From positions 124,001 to 188,000 of the forward strand of contig JAXRKN010000021.1 of assembly GCA_038502055.1 (NCBI GenBank): a stretch of DNA of 64,000 nt. The letters are read 5' to 3'. The DNA comes from Tanytarsus gracilentus. Taxonomy: Eukaryota > Arthropoda > Insecta > Diptera > Chironomidae. Positions 11,071 through 20,929 of the stretch are shown piece by piece. The notes under the pieces are model-generated. The model saw only the letters and a program-made list of their open reading frames with translations, had not been told where the DNA came from and did no database searches. The position numbers and the translations under genes are program-made. How positions within the stretch are numbered: the first letter of the stretch is position 1; the number at the start of each line of letters is the position of its first letter.

Positions 11071-12805
11071 ATGCCACGTAAACGATCAAGAGCCTCAAAG
11101 GCATCGAACAAAGCGAAACAACTCAAGGAAACGGCGGTGGTTCTTATTAAAACCGAGGAATTAAATAAATGTAGTCCAATTGAATTTACCGAGTGCGAGA
11201 ACTTTAACGTGAAAGAGGAACCGGAAGATTTGGACATTAAATTCTCACTCTTCGAACATGAGTCTGACAGCGATGAGGAAATGCTTCCATACGAACCTCC
11301 ATCTAAAATCAAGAGGGCAAAATATGGACATTACGATCGCCAAACTCTCTTGAAAGCTGTCGCTGAAATAAAATCCAAATCCATATCCTCCTACAAGGCC
11401 CACAAAAAGTACAAAATACCACGTTCAACTCTGTCGTATCATCTAACCACCCAAAGCGTTAAAGCTCCTGGATGTGAAGCCATTCTGAGCATGATTGAGG
11501 AACAGAGATTGGTAAATTGGATCGATGAGGCTGCAAAACTTGGCGACGCTAAGCATGTGCACGAAATATTGCGAGGCGCAAGTGATTTGGTAAAGATTCT
11601 CAATAAGCCAGGATTCAAGCAAGAGCTACCCAGCAGAAAGTGGTTAGAAGGCTTTAAAAAGCGTCATCCAGAAGTCGAATTTAAAACTTCAAAAGATGAA
11701 ATCAATTACGATGTGTTCTATGGAAAGTTTCATGAATTCTTGATTACCAAAAATCTGGTGAACGTACTTGAGCGAAAGGACGCTTTTTACATCATCGAGG
11801 ACACAAATTTTAGCTTTCTTGATAAGCCACCGAATGGCGATAAGAGAGCTCAACTTAAGCATGTGCTCGCGAAGAAAATCAGCGGTGCAAATTATCATCG
11901 AACTAAAGACAGCTCAACAGTCACTTACACGTTTAGTGCGGAAGGAGCAATGATGCAACCATTGATGATTTTCAAGGATGGAAGTGTCGACATGATGAAA
12001 ATTGCCTTAACCGATCAAGGTGAAATTTAAATGACTTCTTAAAACATTTTATAATTAAAAAAATTTGCCTCTTTAGCACTCAACTCGAAATTTCTCTTCT
12101 CAACAACACCCGATGGCGGAAACTCAGCTCAATCGTTTCGGGGATATCTTCAGCGACTCATCGAGAACGTGCTTAAAGATGTTCCGCGGCCAATTTTTAT
12201 TTTCTGCGCTGAAACACTGCCCTACATTGACTTCGAGACTCACGAGTGGCTGAGCGATAAAAAAGTCTACACAATTTCATTTATTCCGAAGGATGTGAGC
12301 GTGCTTAGGACATGCAGTGAGGATATTTTCGGCATGAACAATAAAGGCTGGAGTGAAATTGTAAGCAAATTTAGCAGTGACGGTAAAATTAGTCACGAAA
12401 AGTTCATGGAATCTTTAATTGGCATTCATCGAGCAAATTTTGTGAAAGAGAGTATCGAGAAAGCTTTCACGAAGGCTGGAATTTATCCATTCAACATCAT
12501 TGTCGAGCCATTTCGAAATAATTCTGATGAACACTTACCGAAAATTTCTCGAGTCGTTAACACAGGTGAGGAAAATCTTCTTTCAGTTCATCCTTCAAGA
12601 GCGTATTAATCATTCGCTTCACTAAATTTGTACCCTTAAATTTACAGCAACAAAGAAGCATGAGGAAAAATTGAAACTTATTGATCAGATGAAAGAGCTC
12701 AATGCAGAGATGAGACGACAGCTGAAACAACATAAAATGAGTGATTTCAACACGGTGGTCATCGATCAGCAGCTTAAATTGCTCGAAAATATTATGGGTC
12801 GATGA
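11071..12805 (+). CDS. Domesticated jerky/Tigger-type (pogo superfamily) transposase
   Basis: Predicted 531-residue nuclear protein, exons 11071-12019, 12077-12565 and 12648-12805. The N-terminus is basic and then acidic. A pipsqueak-type HTH follows (Y-D-R-Q-T-L-L...I-P-R-S-T-L-S-Y-H-L), then a CENP-B-type HTH (L-V-N-W-I-D-E...R-K-W-L-E-G-F-K-K-R-H-P), then a DDE-like domain and a short C-terminal coiled coil. The DDE core looks inactive: the first acidic position survives as I-I-E-D-T-N, but the expected second Asp region reads F-I-F-C-A-E-T-L. There are two spliceosomal introns, no terminal inverted repeats at the gene's edges, and an intact frame, as expected for a host gene of the jerky/CENP-B kind rather than a live transposon. 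Function is probably DNA binding. A recently immobilised element is less likely. Confidence 0.85.
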
Positions 12806-12896
12806 ATAAAATTAACATTATTTAAGTATAGATTTATTTTATTCATTTTTAAAATGATATAATTAATTTTAAATTCATTGAAGTAGTTAATAATTT

Positions 12897-13553
12897 TTAA
12901 GATGCTTTTTGCTTCTTCTTTGTGAAGCAATTTTTCAAAATCTTTTCCATTTTCACTTTTCGCTCATTGTTGTCTTTTGCATTGAGATCAATGAATCTTT
13001 CACTAATGCACTTATTTCCAGTTAAATCGAGAATTTTCAACTTTTTGAGATTTCTTATCGAAAGAACTTTTAACACCGATATGACATTGTTGCTGAGGTC
13101 GATTTCTCTGATAAGTTTATTTTTCTCAAACAAGTCCTGCGGGATGAAATCGAGATTGTTTTGTTTGGCGATGAAAACTTTTAACTTTGTAAAATTTTCG
13201 ACATCTTTCTTTTGAATTTTTTCGAGTCCAACGCTGGTTAGATTTAAAATTTTAAGCTTGGGAAAAAAACCATCGAGACCAGGTGGAAAATGTGAAAATT
13301 TTGAAGATTTAAAATTTAAACTTTTCGCCTCTCTAGCTTTTAAAACGTCAGTTGGTTGTAACTTGAATTTTTCGGTTGAATGCAAATTTTTAATCGTGCA
13401 ATTTGTTTTTTCACAAAAAAGCTTTATTGGTTTTGGCTTTTTGGACGTCAAATTTTCAGAGGTTGAATTTGATTTCTTCTTCTCAGTTTCAGCAAAAACT
13501 GAATTTTGAATTGCAAAGAAAAGTAAAATTTTACAAATTAATTTTAACTTCAT
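12897..13553 (-). CDS. Small secreted leucine-rich-repeat protein (paralogue 1)
   Basis: Single-exon gene for 218 residues. A signal peptide ends near A-V/F-A-E at residue 21. A Lys/Ser-rich linker with N-glycosylation sites follows, then a C-x5-C pair, about four LRRs, and a cap with the motif G-N-K-C-I-S before a basic C-terminus. There is no transmembrane segment or GPI signal, so it is probably a soluble extracellular protein. It lies head-to-head with a clear paralogue at 13988. A canonical TATA plus Inr sits just upstream. Biological role unknown; extracellular LRR proteins in flies often act in immunity or adhesion. Confidence 0.9.
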   Translation of the reverse strand: MKLKLICKILLFFAIQNSVFAETEKKKSNSTSENLTSKKPKPIKLFCEKTNCTIKNLHSTEKFKLQPTDVLKAREAKSLNFKSSKFSHFPPGLDGFFPKLKILNLTSVGLEKIQKKDVENFTKLKVFIAKQNNLDFIPQDLFEKNKLIREIDLSNNVISVLKVLSIRNLKKLKILDLTGNKCISERFIDLNAKDNNERKVKMEKILKNCFTKKKQKAS

Positions 13554-13564
13554 TTTTTTCTAAC

Positions 13565-13602
13565 TGATAAAATGTTGGCAAAATGTTTTGAAATTTATAT
13601 AA
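13565..13602 (-). promoter_or_regulatory. TATA box and initiator of LRR paralogue 1
   Basis: Read on the minus strand: TATATAAA at about 13602-13595, followed about 30 bases later by ATCAGTTAG (initiator-like TCAGT), then a very short 5' UTR to the ATG at 13553. Spacing fits a focused Pol II promoter. Confidence 0.7.
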
Positions 13603-13941
13603 AAATATAAAATTAGTGTGAAGCGATGAAAAATTAAAACATTTGTAAAACTTTCAGTTGAGCGTGTAAGCTAATTTCTTACAATTTAATTTAGGAAAAA
13701 ATTCAGATTTTTATAGGGTGTTTGACTCTGTTGAGAATCTTTATTTTTTTATAATAAAAATTTTTAAATAATTTTCTTTAAATATAAATTAAAAAAATGT
13801 AGAAAAAAACCAGAGTTATGCTTCCCTTCAATCAAACTTTCTTGTAAATTAAATCAACCAAAAAATTGTAAACAAAATTATTCAGTGACTTTACAAATGT
13901 CTTAATTATTTCTCTTCCATTTGAGACTAAACTTTTTCTCT

Positions 13942-13980
13942 TATAAAAATAAAGTGATTTCCACAACATGTCGTCAGTCA
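13942..13980 (+). promoter_or_regulatory. TATA box and initiator of LRR paralogue 2
   Basis: TATAAAAA at 13942-13949 and TCAGTCA at 13974-13980, about 32 bases apart, with the ATG only 8 bases after the Inr. The remaining ~350 bases of the 434-base shared intergenic region are plain AT-rich sequence. Confidence 0.72.
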
Positions 13981-13987
13981 TTGTAAA

Positions 13988-14728
13988 ATGACACTTAAAA
14001 TAATTTTAAATCTTTTGCTTCTTCTTACAATTAAAAGTGTTCAATCTGAGCCTGCTGACACGACTTTAAAAAACGCAGAATCCAGTAGTGCAAAGCCAAC
14101 CGAAAAAAATGTCGAAACCTCAAAAAGTCAATCACCAAAACTTGCATGCGATGGAGAAAATTGCACAGCTGAATTTTATACATCTGCTGTAAAAGATGCA
14201 CTCAAAGAGAATGGTCAATATCCAAAAGGATTTGAAAAAGGAAAAAGTTTAAAATTTTTATCATCGAAATTCTCGCAAATTCCACCAGAAATCGGTAAAA
14301 TTTTTCCTCACCTCGAAACACTCAATGTCAATGGCGTTGGACTTGAAAAACTTATCAAAAATGATTTAGAAAATTTGCCAAAATTGAAGACTTTCATAGC
14401 GAGCGATAATAAAATTGATTTTATCGCTAAAGATGTTTTCGAAAATAATCCAAAAATCCAGGAAATTGACTTGAGCGGCAATCAACTAAAAACCATCAAA
14501 ACGAAATCGATCAGAGGTTTGAAAGAATTAAAGTCTGTTGATTTAACAGGAAATAAATGCATAAGTGAAAAGTTCGAGGCACTCGATGGCAACGAGAGAG
14601 ATCGACAGAAGAACATGAACAAAATTATGATTAAGTGCAAAGAAATAAAAAAAAATTCGGAAGAGCCTTCACTCGTCATGTCAATTAAAAAATCAGTTGA
14701 AGGCTTAAATCCGCTAAAAATTGGTTAA
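13988..14728 (+). CDS. Small secreted leucine-rich-repeat protein (paralogue 2)
   Basis: Single-exon gene for 246 residues: signal peptide to about residue 20, polar linker, a C-x5-C pair in L-A-C-D-G-E-N-C, about four LRRs and a terminal G-N-K-C-I-S cap, then a Lys-rich tail of about 40 residues. It shares blocks with paralogue 1 on the opposite strand, for example K-S-L-x-F-x-S-S-K-F-S and L-D-L-T-G-N-K-C-I-S-E-x-F, so the two are an inverted tandem duplication. Its C-terminal tail is longer. Function unknown; extracellular recognition or scaffold role is inferred only from the fold. Confidence 0.9.
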   Translation: MTLKIILNLLLLLTIKSVQSEPADTTLKNAESSSAKPTEKNVETSKSQSPKLACDGENCTAEFYTSAVKDALKENGQYPKGFEKGKSLKFLSSKFSQIPPEIGKIFPHLETLNVNGVGLEKLIKNDLENLPKLKTFIASDNKIDFIAKDVFENNPKIQEIDLSGNQLKTIKTKSIRGLKELKSVDLTGNKCISEKFEALDGNERDRQKNMNKIMIKCKEIKKNSEEPSLVMSIKKSVEGLNPLKIG

Positions 14729-14867
14729 AAACCAGAATAAAAAATAAAAAAAAAACTTAACTTTGGTTCTTTTTAAATATCTCACATGACATTTTTATAA
14801 TTTTCCAAAATTATTTTAGTTTTTTTTAGTTTTATGTCGGTATCGCTTTTTTTCAAAAAAAAATTTC

Positions 14868-14874
14868 GCATCTC
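14868..14874 (+). promoter_or_regulatory. GCATCTC upstream motif of SVIP
   Basis: TTTCGCATCTCAAA, 115 bases upstream of the SVIP ATG. Confidence 0.35.
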
Positions 14875-14982
14875 AAATTGTTAAAAAGCTTTTCATCCTA
14901 TAGCAATCCATTTTCAGCTTATACAAAGATAAACAAAAAAAATTTAAATTTTCTTATACAAAAGTAAAATCAATTAATAATT

Positions 14983-15289
14983 ATGGGCAATTTTTGTGGA
15001 AGTTGTTTTAAAGGCAGCGTGAGCACAAGTGAACTGGTTACGCCTGACGTTGTAAGAATTTTGTTTATTTTTTAAATCTTATTTATTTATTTTATCAAAT
15101 TTTATTAAGGACACTCGTCGAAGACAATTAGCCGAAGCAGCAGAGCGTAGGCAAAAAGAAGAACAAAATCGTGGTGTTAAAAATCCTGAAAGCGTTAAGA
15201 GAATGCAACAAAAATCACTCGAAACAGAGAGACTCGAGCAGGAGCAAGCATTTTCCGGTCAAACAAATCTCAAATGGACTCAGGGCTAA
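14983..15289 (+). CDS. SVIP: Small VCP/p97-interacting protein (SVIP)
   Basis: 82-residue membrane-anchored adaptor that binds the AAA ATPase VCP/p97 and modulates ERAD and lysosomal VCP. Exons are 14983-15051 and 15110-15289, 58-base intron. The N-terminus M-G-N-F-C-G-S-C fits N-myristoylation at Gly2 plus palmitoylation at the cysteines, as in SVIP. The VCP-interacting motif R-x5-A-A-x2-R is exact at residues 27-37. The C-terminus ends S-G-Q-T-N-L-K-W-T-Q-G, like the L-R-W-T end of the mammalian protein. Both coding exons are under 200 bases, so it is easily missed. MITE copy 2 lies 152 bases past the stop. Confidence 0.93.
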
Positions 15290-15432
15290 TAATTTGAGTG
15301 CTAAATATTTAAAAGAGGCTTATGATCAAGACACAGAAGGCAATCAAATTTATTAAAATAATTTTTCATATGATGTAAATAAATATTATTTTTTTAAAGT
15401 TTTAAGATGCGAGTTTTATTTTATAAAATTAA

Positions 15433-15594
15433 GAAAATTTCCTGCGTGGGACATGCCCTAATGTTACCGTTAAAATTCAAAAAATCCTCATACAATTAAA
15501 ATTTAAATCTCGGCCCCAACGTATTTTCAATAGAAAATTGTATACAAAAAGTATACTTTTATTTAAATTTACGGCCCCAACGCAGGGAAAATTT
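15433..15594 (-). mobile_element. MITE family A, copy 2 (146 bp) with perfect 8-bp target duplication
   Basis: Inverted relative to copy 1; the element spans 15441-15586. It is flanked on both sides by GAAAATTT (15433-15440 and 15587-15594), a perfect 8-bp target-site duplication. One end has lost about 16 bases just inside the inverted repeat, so it reads ...CCCCAACGCAGG. Located between SVIP and pallidin. Confidence 0.92.
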
Positions 15595-15626
15595 GAGATG
15601 TTCAATTAATAAGATTTAATTTTCCA

Positions 15627-16064
15627 TTAATTCGTTGTCTTTGGCCTTCCAACAAGACTGACTTCATAATCGATTTTTCTAAGTTTTTCAGCCTTTTCGT
15701 TCACTTTAATGTCTTGCATCGAAATTGCCTTTTTTAAAAGTAACTGCGATGTAGCTGCGATGTAGAGCATTTCAGATTTTATCATTTTTAACTTGCGTCG
15801 ATAGAGATTGAGCTTTTTCATCTAAAAATAAAATAAATAAATACTTAAAATAATTAATTACTGTTAACTCACCATCAACTGAACTTCCATAATTTCTTCG
15901 TTCTGAATTAAATCTCCATTCATCTTCGACATTGTTTGAATTAAGTCCTGTTGATTAATTTCATCTAATTGTACTTCCAGATCACTAAAGCTTGCAAATT
16001 TAGTCAAAAGTCCGACGGACAGCATGTCAATCGAACTATTCGATGAAGCTTCATTCGATGGCAT
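15627..16064 (-). CDS. BLOC1S6: BLOC-1 subunit 6 (pallidin)-like coiled-coil protein
   Basis: 128-residue, almost wholly helical protein from exons 16064-15873 and 15821-15627, 51-base intron. The pattern G-L-L-x2-F near the start, then Q-x-D-L-I, then L-x2-Y-R-R-K-L-K-x-I-K-S-E-M and a C-terminal G-R-P fits pallidin, the subunit of BLOC-1 that works in biogenesis of lysosome-related organelles and binds syntaxin. Length is shorter than the mammalian 172 residues, as expected for a core-only insect form. Identification rests on a by-eye alignment; another small coiled-coil BLOC-1 or BORC subunit is the main alternative. Confidence 0.65.
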
Positions 16065-16335
16065 TTTAAAAGTGATAATAAAAAAGTTTTATGCTTATGT
16101 TGTTAACTTTTTTTAATAAACATTCAGTCAGGGTTGAGAAAAAGAAGCAAAAAATTATTAAAATTTAAAAATAATGAAAGTCTGGAACGTTAAAAAAATA
16201 AAAAGTAAAATCTTTAAAGTTATCAAATGACAAAAATAATTTATTTTTCATTAATGGCAATTTTACGTAGAATTAATTGTGAGATTCAAAATTGCTTTCT
16301 TTGGTAAATTCTTTTACTTAAACACACGGAGATTC

Positions 16336-17579
16336 TTATTTGAGACTATTGAAAAGTTTACTAATTTTTTCCCAAACTTTTCGTTGCTTCGGATCTGTCT
16401 CGAATAAGCTCCTAATCATGAAGACTTGAAGAACGCCAACGCACACCATTGTTGTGACGATGAGGATGCTGAGGAGATTAACTCGCGAATGATTGAGCTC
16501 CGCTAAATTTCTATCTCTCGCTTCGAAGCTCCTCAACAAGTCCTGCAACTGTCTCGCTTTGCCCATTCGTGATTTAACGTTATGAACTATATCTTGAATA
16601 TCCTGAACTTTCATCTCATAAAATTCTTCCGGTGAAAGTCCCTCGAGATCGCTAAATATATCGTTTTCATCTTGTGGATTATTAGGATCTTCGACAATAA
16701 TTTCGAAGAAGACAGTCTTGGAATTGAAATGACTAATCGTGTTATCGAAACAGATCATAAAATCGCCACCCGAATGAGGTTTTTCGTAGCGATGAATGTT
16801 ATCGGATTTTTTGTAATCAACATAAATCATCCTGCCATTGTGCGAGAGCTCGAAATTAATATCTAAATCGCCTTGACCGCCATCGATGACCTAAAATGCA
16901 GAAACGTATGGATGGGGTTTAGAAAAATTTTAAGGGGACTTGATCACCCACCCATTGGAATTTTTGCATATAATTTAAAATAAATTTCCCTGCGTGGGAC
17001 ATGAAAACCGTTGGGGCTGTATATTTAAATAAAAGTATATCTTTTTGTATACAATTGTCTATTTAAAATACGTTGGGGCCGAGATTTAAATTTTATTTGT
17101 ATGAGGATTTTCTGAATTTTAGCGGTAACATTAGGCCATGCCCCCACGCAGGTAAATTTCGAAAGAAAAAATAATCTGAATAATTTTTGTAGAAAATATT
17201 GCACAGAAATTCTGCAGAACGAAATGTATAAAAAATTTTAATAAAAATTCTGTGGTTTCTGCAAATTTTCTGTAGATTATATGCATAAATTCTGAAGGAT
17301 GACCCATACTCTTTTTAATGATTTAATCGACTGTTGAAACCATTTCAACTTCAATTTATGCTCATAATCACATCATGTCCACATCCTTACCTGATATTCG
17401 ATGTCAATTATAAAATTTGGCTCGACTTTTTCATAAAAACACTCCTTTTCCTTCGCATTGACAACAATCGTCATTTCTCGGTCAAGTCCATTCGCTATTT
17501 TTAAGCTCAATGATACGATAAAGATTAATTTAGCAAGGAAAGCCTTCATGCCGACTACTTTTATGATTTTTGCGACCAA
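16336..17579 (-). CDS. p24 family cargo receptor, TMED1/TMED5-like
   Basis: Type I membrane protein of the early secretory pathway (COPII/COPI vesicle cargo selection, GPI-anchored protein and Wnt transport). 247 residues from exons 17579-17391 and 16890-16336. Features in order: signal peptide (a second Met at codon 11 gives an equally good start), GOLD domain with K-E-C-F-Y and F-M-I-C-F-D-N-T, luminal coiled coil with the hallmark F-E-A-R-D-R-N, one transmembrane helix, and a cytosolic tail starting with S-L-F-E. The I-E-Y-Q-V-I-D-G-G and R-D-R-N-L-A-E blocks place it in the gamma subfamily. The 500-base intron is long for this window because it holds MITE copy 3. It is divergent from TMEM147, with 159 bases between the two ATGs. 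Confidence 0.92.
16981..17160 (+). mobile_element. MITE family A, copy 3 (164 bp) with perfect 8-bp target duplication
   Basis: Element at 16989-17152, same orientation as copy 1, in the intron of the TMED-like gene (antisense to it). Flanked by TAAATTTC on both sides (16981-16988 and 17153-17160), a perfect 8-bp target duplication. The terminal repeats CCTGCGTGGG...CCCCCACGCAGG are intact. Confidence 0.95.
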
Positions 17580-17625
17580 AAAATAATTTTTGAAAAATGT
17601 AAATAAGACGCGAAAAAATGAGTGA

Positions 17626-17665
17626 GTAAGATGCGAAAAAGTTCAAACCTCCGTTTTCGCATCTC
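17626..17665. promoter_or_regulatory. Bidirectional promoter with opposed GCATC motifs
   Basis: Between the TMED-like gene and TMEM147. On the minus strand TTTCGCATCTT ends near 17628, and on the plus strand TTTTCGCATCTC covers 17655-17665. Each motif points toward its own gene, about 50 and 80 bases from the ATGs. Confidence 0.4.
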
Positions 17666-17738
17666 TAAAATCGCCGTGGAAGTAAAAATTTAGAAATAAT
17701 TAAATTTAATTCAATTAGAGTCAATACACTGAGTTAAA

Positions 17739-18505
17739 ATGACGCTCTTTCATTTTGGAAATGTTGCGGCACTCGCAGTTCTGCCAATTTACTTCCTCTA
17801 CAAGTTCAGTGGCCTGTAAGTTGAGTGAAATTTTTTTCCTATTAATTAAAAGAGTAATTAATGGATTTTAGCAATGAATATGGTGTAACAAAATGCGTTC
17901 ATGCTGGTGGAATTTATGTCTTTACTCAACTATGCAAGATGCTCATTTTAACATTCTTCCCGGAGACAATCAACTCGGATGGATTTAATTTCGTTGGAGT
18001 GGGTTTTAGATGTTCATTTGCTTTAATAATTAACTTTAATTAATTTTAGGAAACTCTTCGATGCTCGGCTGACTTGTTAGACTTTATTGGACTCACCTTT
18101 GTTCTCTCAAAAATTCCTGGAAAGGGTCATAGCAAACTTTTAACAGCAGCTGTTGGTTGGGCTTCAGCTGAAATTATTCTCTCGAATGGATTAATTTTGT
18201 GGAAGGCTCGTGGCGCCGAATTTAGTTGGCTCTACACTCAAAAGTCTTTAGAATCAAATATTCTTCTCATCGTAACCATTGCTGTTGTCACACTCTTGTG
18301 GCTCTTTTCACGCCACGATCTCAACAAAAAATTAATGCCAGTCGTGACATTTTTGTTGCTCGCAATCGCATTCAGAACGTTGTGGCTGGATTTTGGAATT
18401 TTACATTTGATTGGTGTTGGTGCATGGACTGGATTGTTAGTCAAGGGTTTAGTGGCAATTTTTGGATTTGGCCTGCCGACGTTATATATTAAATTATTAT
18501 ATTAA
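17739..18505 (+). CDS. TMEM147: TMEM147, subunit of the BOS complex at the ER translocon
   Basis: Seven-helix ER membrane protein that works with nicalin and NOMO in the multipass translocon. 219 residues from exons 17739-17815, 17872-17998 and 18050-18505. The start M-T-L-F-H-F-G-N is identical to the vertebrate family signature. Further matches are Y-K-x-S-G-L, K-C-V-x-A-G, Q-L-C-K-M-L, G-K-G...A-A-x-G-W-A-x-A-E and G-x-E-F-x-W. Length matches the human 224 residues. The first exon is only 77 bases. It shares a very short promoter with a p24 gene. Confidence 0.95.
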
Positions 18506-18768
18506 TTGAATCTAAAAAAATTTATGAAGATCAAATTAAAAATAAAAAGTCTTTCATGTCTAGAAAAATTTACAAGTCCAGCGTGTTACCTATTAGTAAT
18601 CAATAATTTTTTGAACACAAATTTATGAATTAAAAAATTTTTATTATCACTTCAAAAAACTCGAAATATCCAAATTAAAAAATTTTCAGGACTTTAAGAA
18701 TATTTATACAAGCATGACTCGGGTGACGTAAGCAGAGTATAACAAAACGATCAAAAATAAAAATTATT

Positions 18769-19449
18769 TTATAATTTAGCTTTAACTCTATCAGCCATTT
18801 TATCGACAATCACATTTGCCTCATCATAAAATGGACTCAAAGCTCTACGAACTCTCTCATGCCATTCTTCTAACTTCAATCGACCATCATATGGACTGTA
18901 TCCAGCTGCTCTTGATTGCTCAATTTCACAAATTGCTAACAGATCAGCAAAAGTTAAATCATTACCGGCAATAAATTTTTTATCACCTAGCCATTTTTTT
19001 TCAATACTCTCAAGCGATATTTCCATTAAAAGCTCAAAAATTTGAAGTGCTGGTTTTTCACCGCTGGAATTTTGAAATGAAAACGGTCCAATATTTTTGC
19101 GAATTTGAAATGAAATTGCGCATCCGAGCCGAGTGTTGTTGTGTTGCCACTCGCTATACTCGTCAACTCTCGCTCTGGCTTTTGGATCTTCTGGATACCA
19201 CTCTCTTCGAATGGTTGAATTTGTTTCAATTAAATATCTAAAAATTGCAATACTCTCCGACAATTGAAATCCATCATCAGTAACAATGCAAGGCACTTTT
19301 TGAAATCGATTAATTTCTCGATACTCATCACTTAGATGTTCTCCATTCTGTAGATCGACATTGATAAATTCAGCTGGTATTTGATTGATTTTAAAAAATA
19401 TATACAAAGCCCTTGAAGGCTGCGACATTAAATTATAATAAAGTTTCAT
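18769..19449 (-). CDS. Glutathione S-transferase, theta class (intronless copy)
   Basis: 226-residue cytosolic GST that conjugates glutathione to electrophiles. The thioredoxin-like N-domain has Q-P-S-R-A (catalytic Ser region), K-V-P near residue 53 and the E-S-x-A-I glutathione-binding motif. The C-domain is all helical, with the N-capping F-A-D-L-L-A motif. Theta assignment follows from the Q-P-S-R and S-E-S-I-A-I-F-R-Y-L pattern. Single exon. It is a tandem paralogue of the gene at 19631-20692, which has the same length but carries one intron. Confidence 0.92.
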   Translation of the reverse strand: MKLYYNLMSQPSRALYIFFKINQIPAEFINVDLQNGEHLSDEYREINRFQKVPCIVTDDGFQLSESIAIFRYLIETNSTIRREWYPEDPKARARVDEYSEWQHNNTRLGCAISFQIRKNIGPFSFQNSSGEKPALQIFELLMEISLESIEKKWLGDKKFIAGNDLTFADLLAICEIEQSRAAGYSPYDGRLKLEEWHERVRRALSPFYDEANVIVDKMADRVKAKL

Positions 19450-19630
19450 TTTTTCTTTCTCGAGATTTTGAACTTTGAAACTGTTTTGGTTTTTTTTATC
19501 AGTTAATTTTCTACGGACTTAAATGAGCGTTGACTATGAACGAATTTGGAATTAGGAAATCTGTTAAAAAATTTGATTGAAAAAATTAAAATTTTAAAAG
19601 TCATTTTTTAAAAAATAATTTTATTATATT

Positions 19631-20692
19631 TCACAACTTTGCCTTCATTTTTTCGATGACCTTAAAAATTGTTGCATGCGCCTCATCGTAGTGCGGATTC
19701 AGGGCTTTTTTAACCTTTTCATGCCATTTTTTCAACCTTGGTCTTCCTTCATAAACATCGAATCCACTTCCCTTTGGCTGTTCAATCTCGCACGCTGCCA
19801 ATAAATCCGCAAAAGTTAGTTCATTTGTCGCTAAAAATTCTTTCTTATCGTCGGCAAGCCAAATATTCTCCAAAGCATCCAAAGAATTTTCCATTAAGAA
19901 TTTAAAAATATTCTCCATTTCATCGCCATCGCAAACGTTCCTTGAAAATGCGCCAAGACCTTTTGTGATTTGAAAATAAACGGCTGAACCGAGTCGGAGG
20001 TGACTGTGATGCCACGCGAGATATTCGTCGACAGCTGCAGTGGACTCAGGATTTGATTGACACCAGTGCGAGGGAAGATTTTTTGTTGACATTAAGTACC
20101 TTAAGACATCGAAAGAATTAAATTATAGCATAAACCAGTTTTTAGCCCCTAGTGTCAAGGCACTACCTTGTGCAATATCAAAACATATGCTCAAACCTAA
20201 TCAAACCCTCCAAACTGACGATCTGTTCATCCTACGTGGCTACATGTAAGTGCAGAAATGTACATTTTCATACAAATTTTTCTCATATATGTACTTCGTT
20301 GAACTCGGAATTCAAAAAGTCAAAAAAGGTTATTTTTTTTGAAAAAATGAAAAATTTCAAAAAAAAACAAAAAATGAAATGTTTTAAAAAATTCTCCAAA
20401 AATTTTGCAAAGGGAGTTCTAATCTAAGACAGTGAAGCTATTGGAAATGGCAACGCGAAACATTTAAAAAAAAATCTCACTTAAAAATCGCGATGCTCTC
20501 GCTCAACTGCCATCCGTCATCTTCAACGATCGCGGGAACTTTTTGAAAGCGATTAATTTTTTTATATTCATCACTTAGCTGTTCTGTACTTCTTAGGTCG
20601 ACGTGAATAAATTCTGCCGGTATTCCATTAACTTTGAAGAAAATGTAAATTGCTCTCGACGGCTGACACATTAAGTCATAGTAAAGTTTCAT
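19631..20692 (-). CDS. Glutathione S-transferase, theta class (intron-containing copy)
   Basis: 226 residues from exons 20692-20481 and 20099-19631. The N-domain reads M-K-L-Y-Y-D-L-M-C-Q-P-S-R-A with K-V-P-A-I and S-E-S-I-A-I-F-K, and the second exon resumes at Y-L-M-S-T. Identity with the downstream copy is high throughout. The single 381-base intron interrupts the codon for the residue before Y-L and contains a copy of the dispersed repeat at 20145. The neighbour is continuous at exactly that site, so an intron was lost or gained after duplication. Between G-A-F-S-R-N and the end it has a few substitutions but no disruption; it should be functional. Confidence 0.9.
20143..20250. repeat. 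Dispersed repeat family B, copy 1
   Basis: Starts CCCCTAGTGTCAAGGCACT, continues with CAATATCAAAA and CCAAACTGAC, and ends near ATCCTACGTGG. It aligns over about 100 bases with 30917-31040, with small indels. It lies in the GST intron. No inverted repeats or coding capacity; probably a transposon fragment of unknown class. Confidence 0.7.
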
Positions 20693-20929
20693 TTTGAATT
20701 TTTTTAAAATGATCGAACTAAAATTTTATCTTGAAGAAAAAAAATGAACTTTGAGTTTCGAGAAAATGTTTTGTTATCACTTTTTTCGACGGATTTGAAG
20801 TTTTTGTATTGGTTTTTCGGTTACGAAAACGACTTAATAGATTTTTTAATTAGTTAATTTTTGTTTTCATCCCTATATGGTATTATTATACAATACTGTT
20901 ATTGCCTCCAAATTGTATAAACTTAAGTT

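Noticed and set aside
13258..13509. Open frames antisense to LRR paralogue 1
   Set aside because: Mirror frames of the leucine/lysine-rich gene; no independent coding signal.
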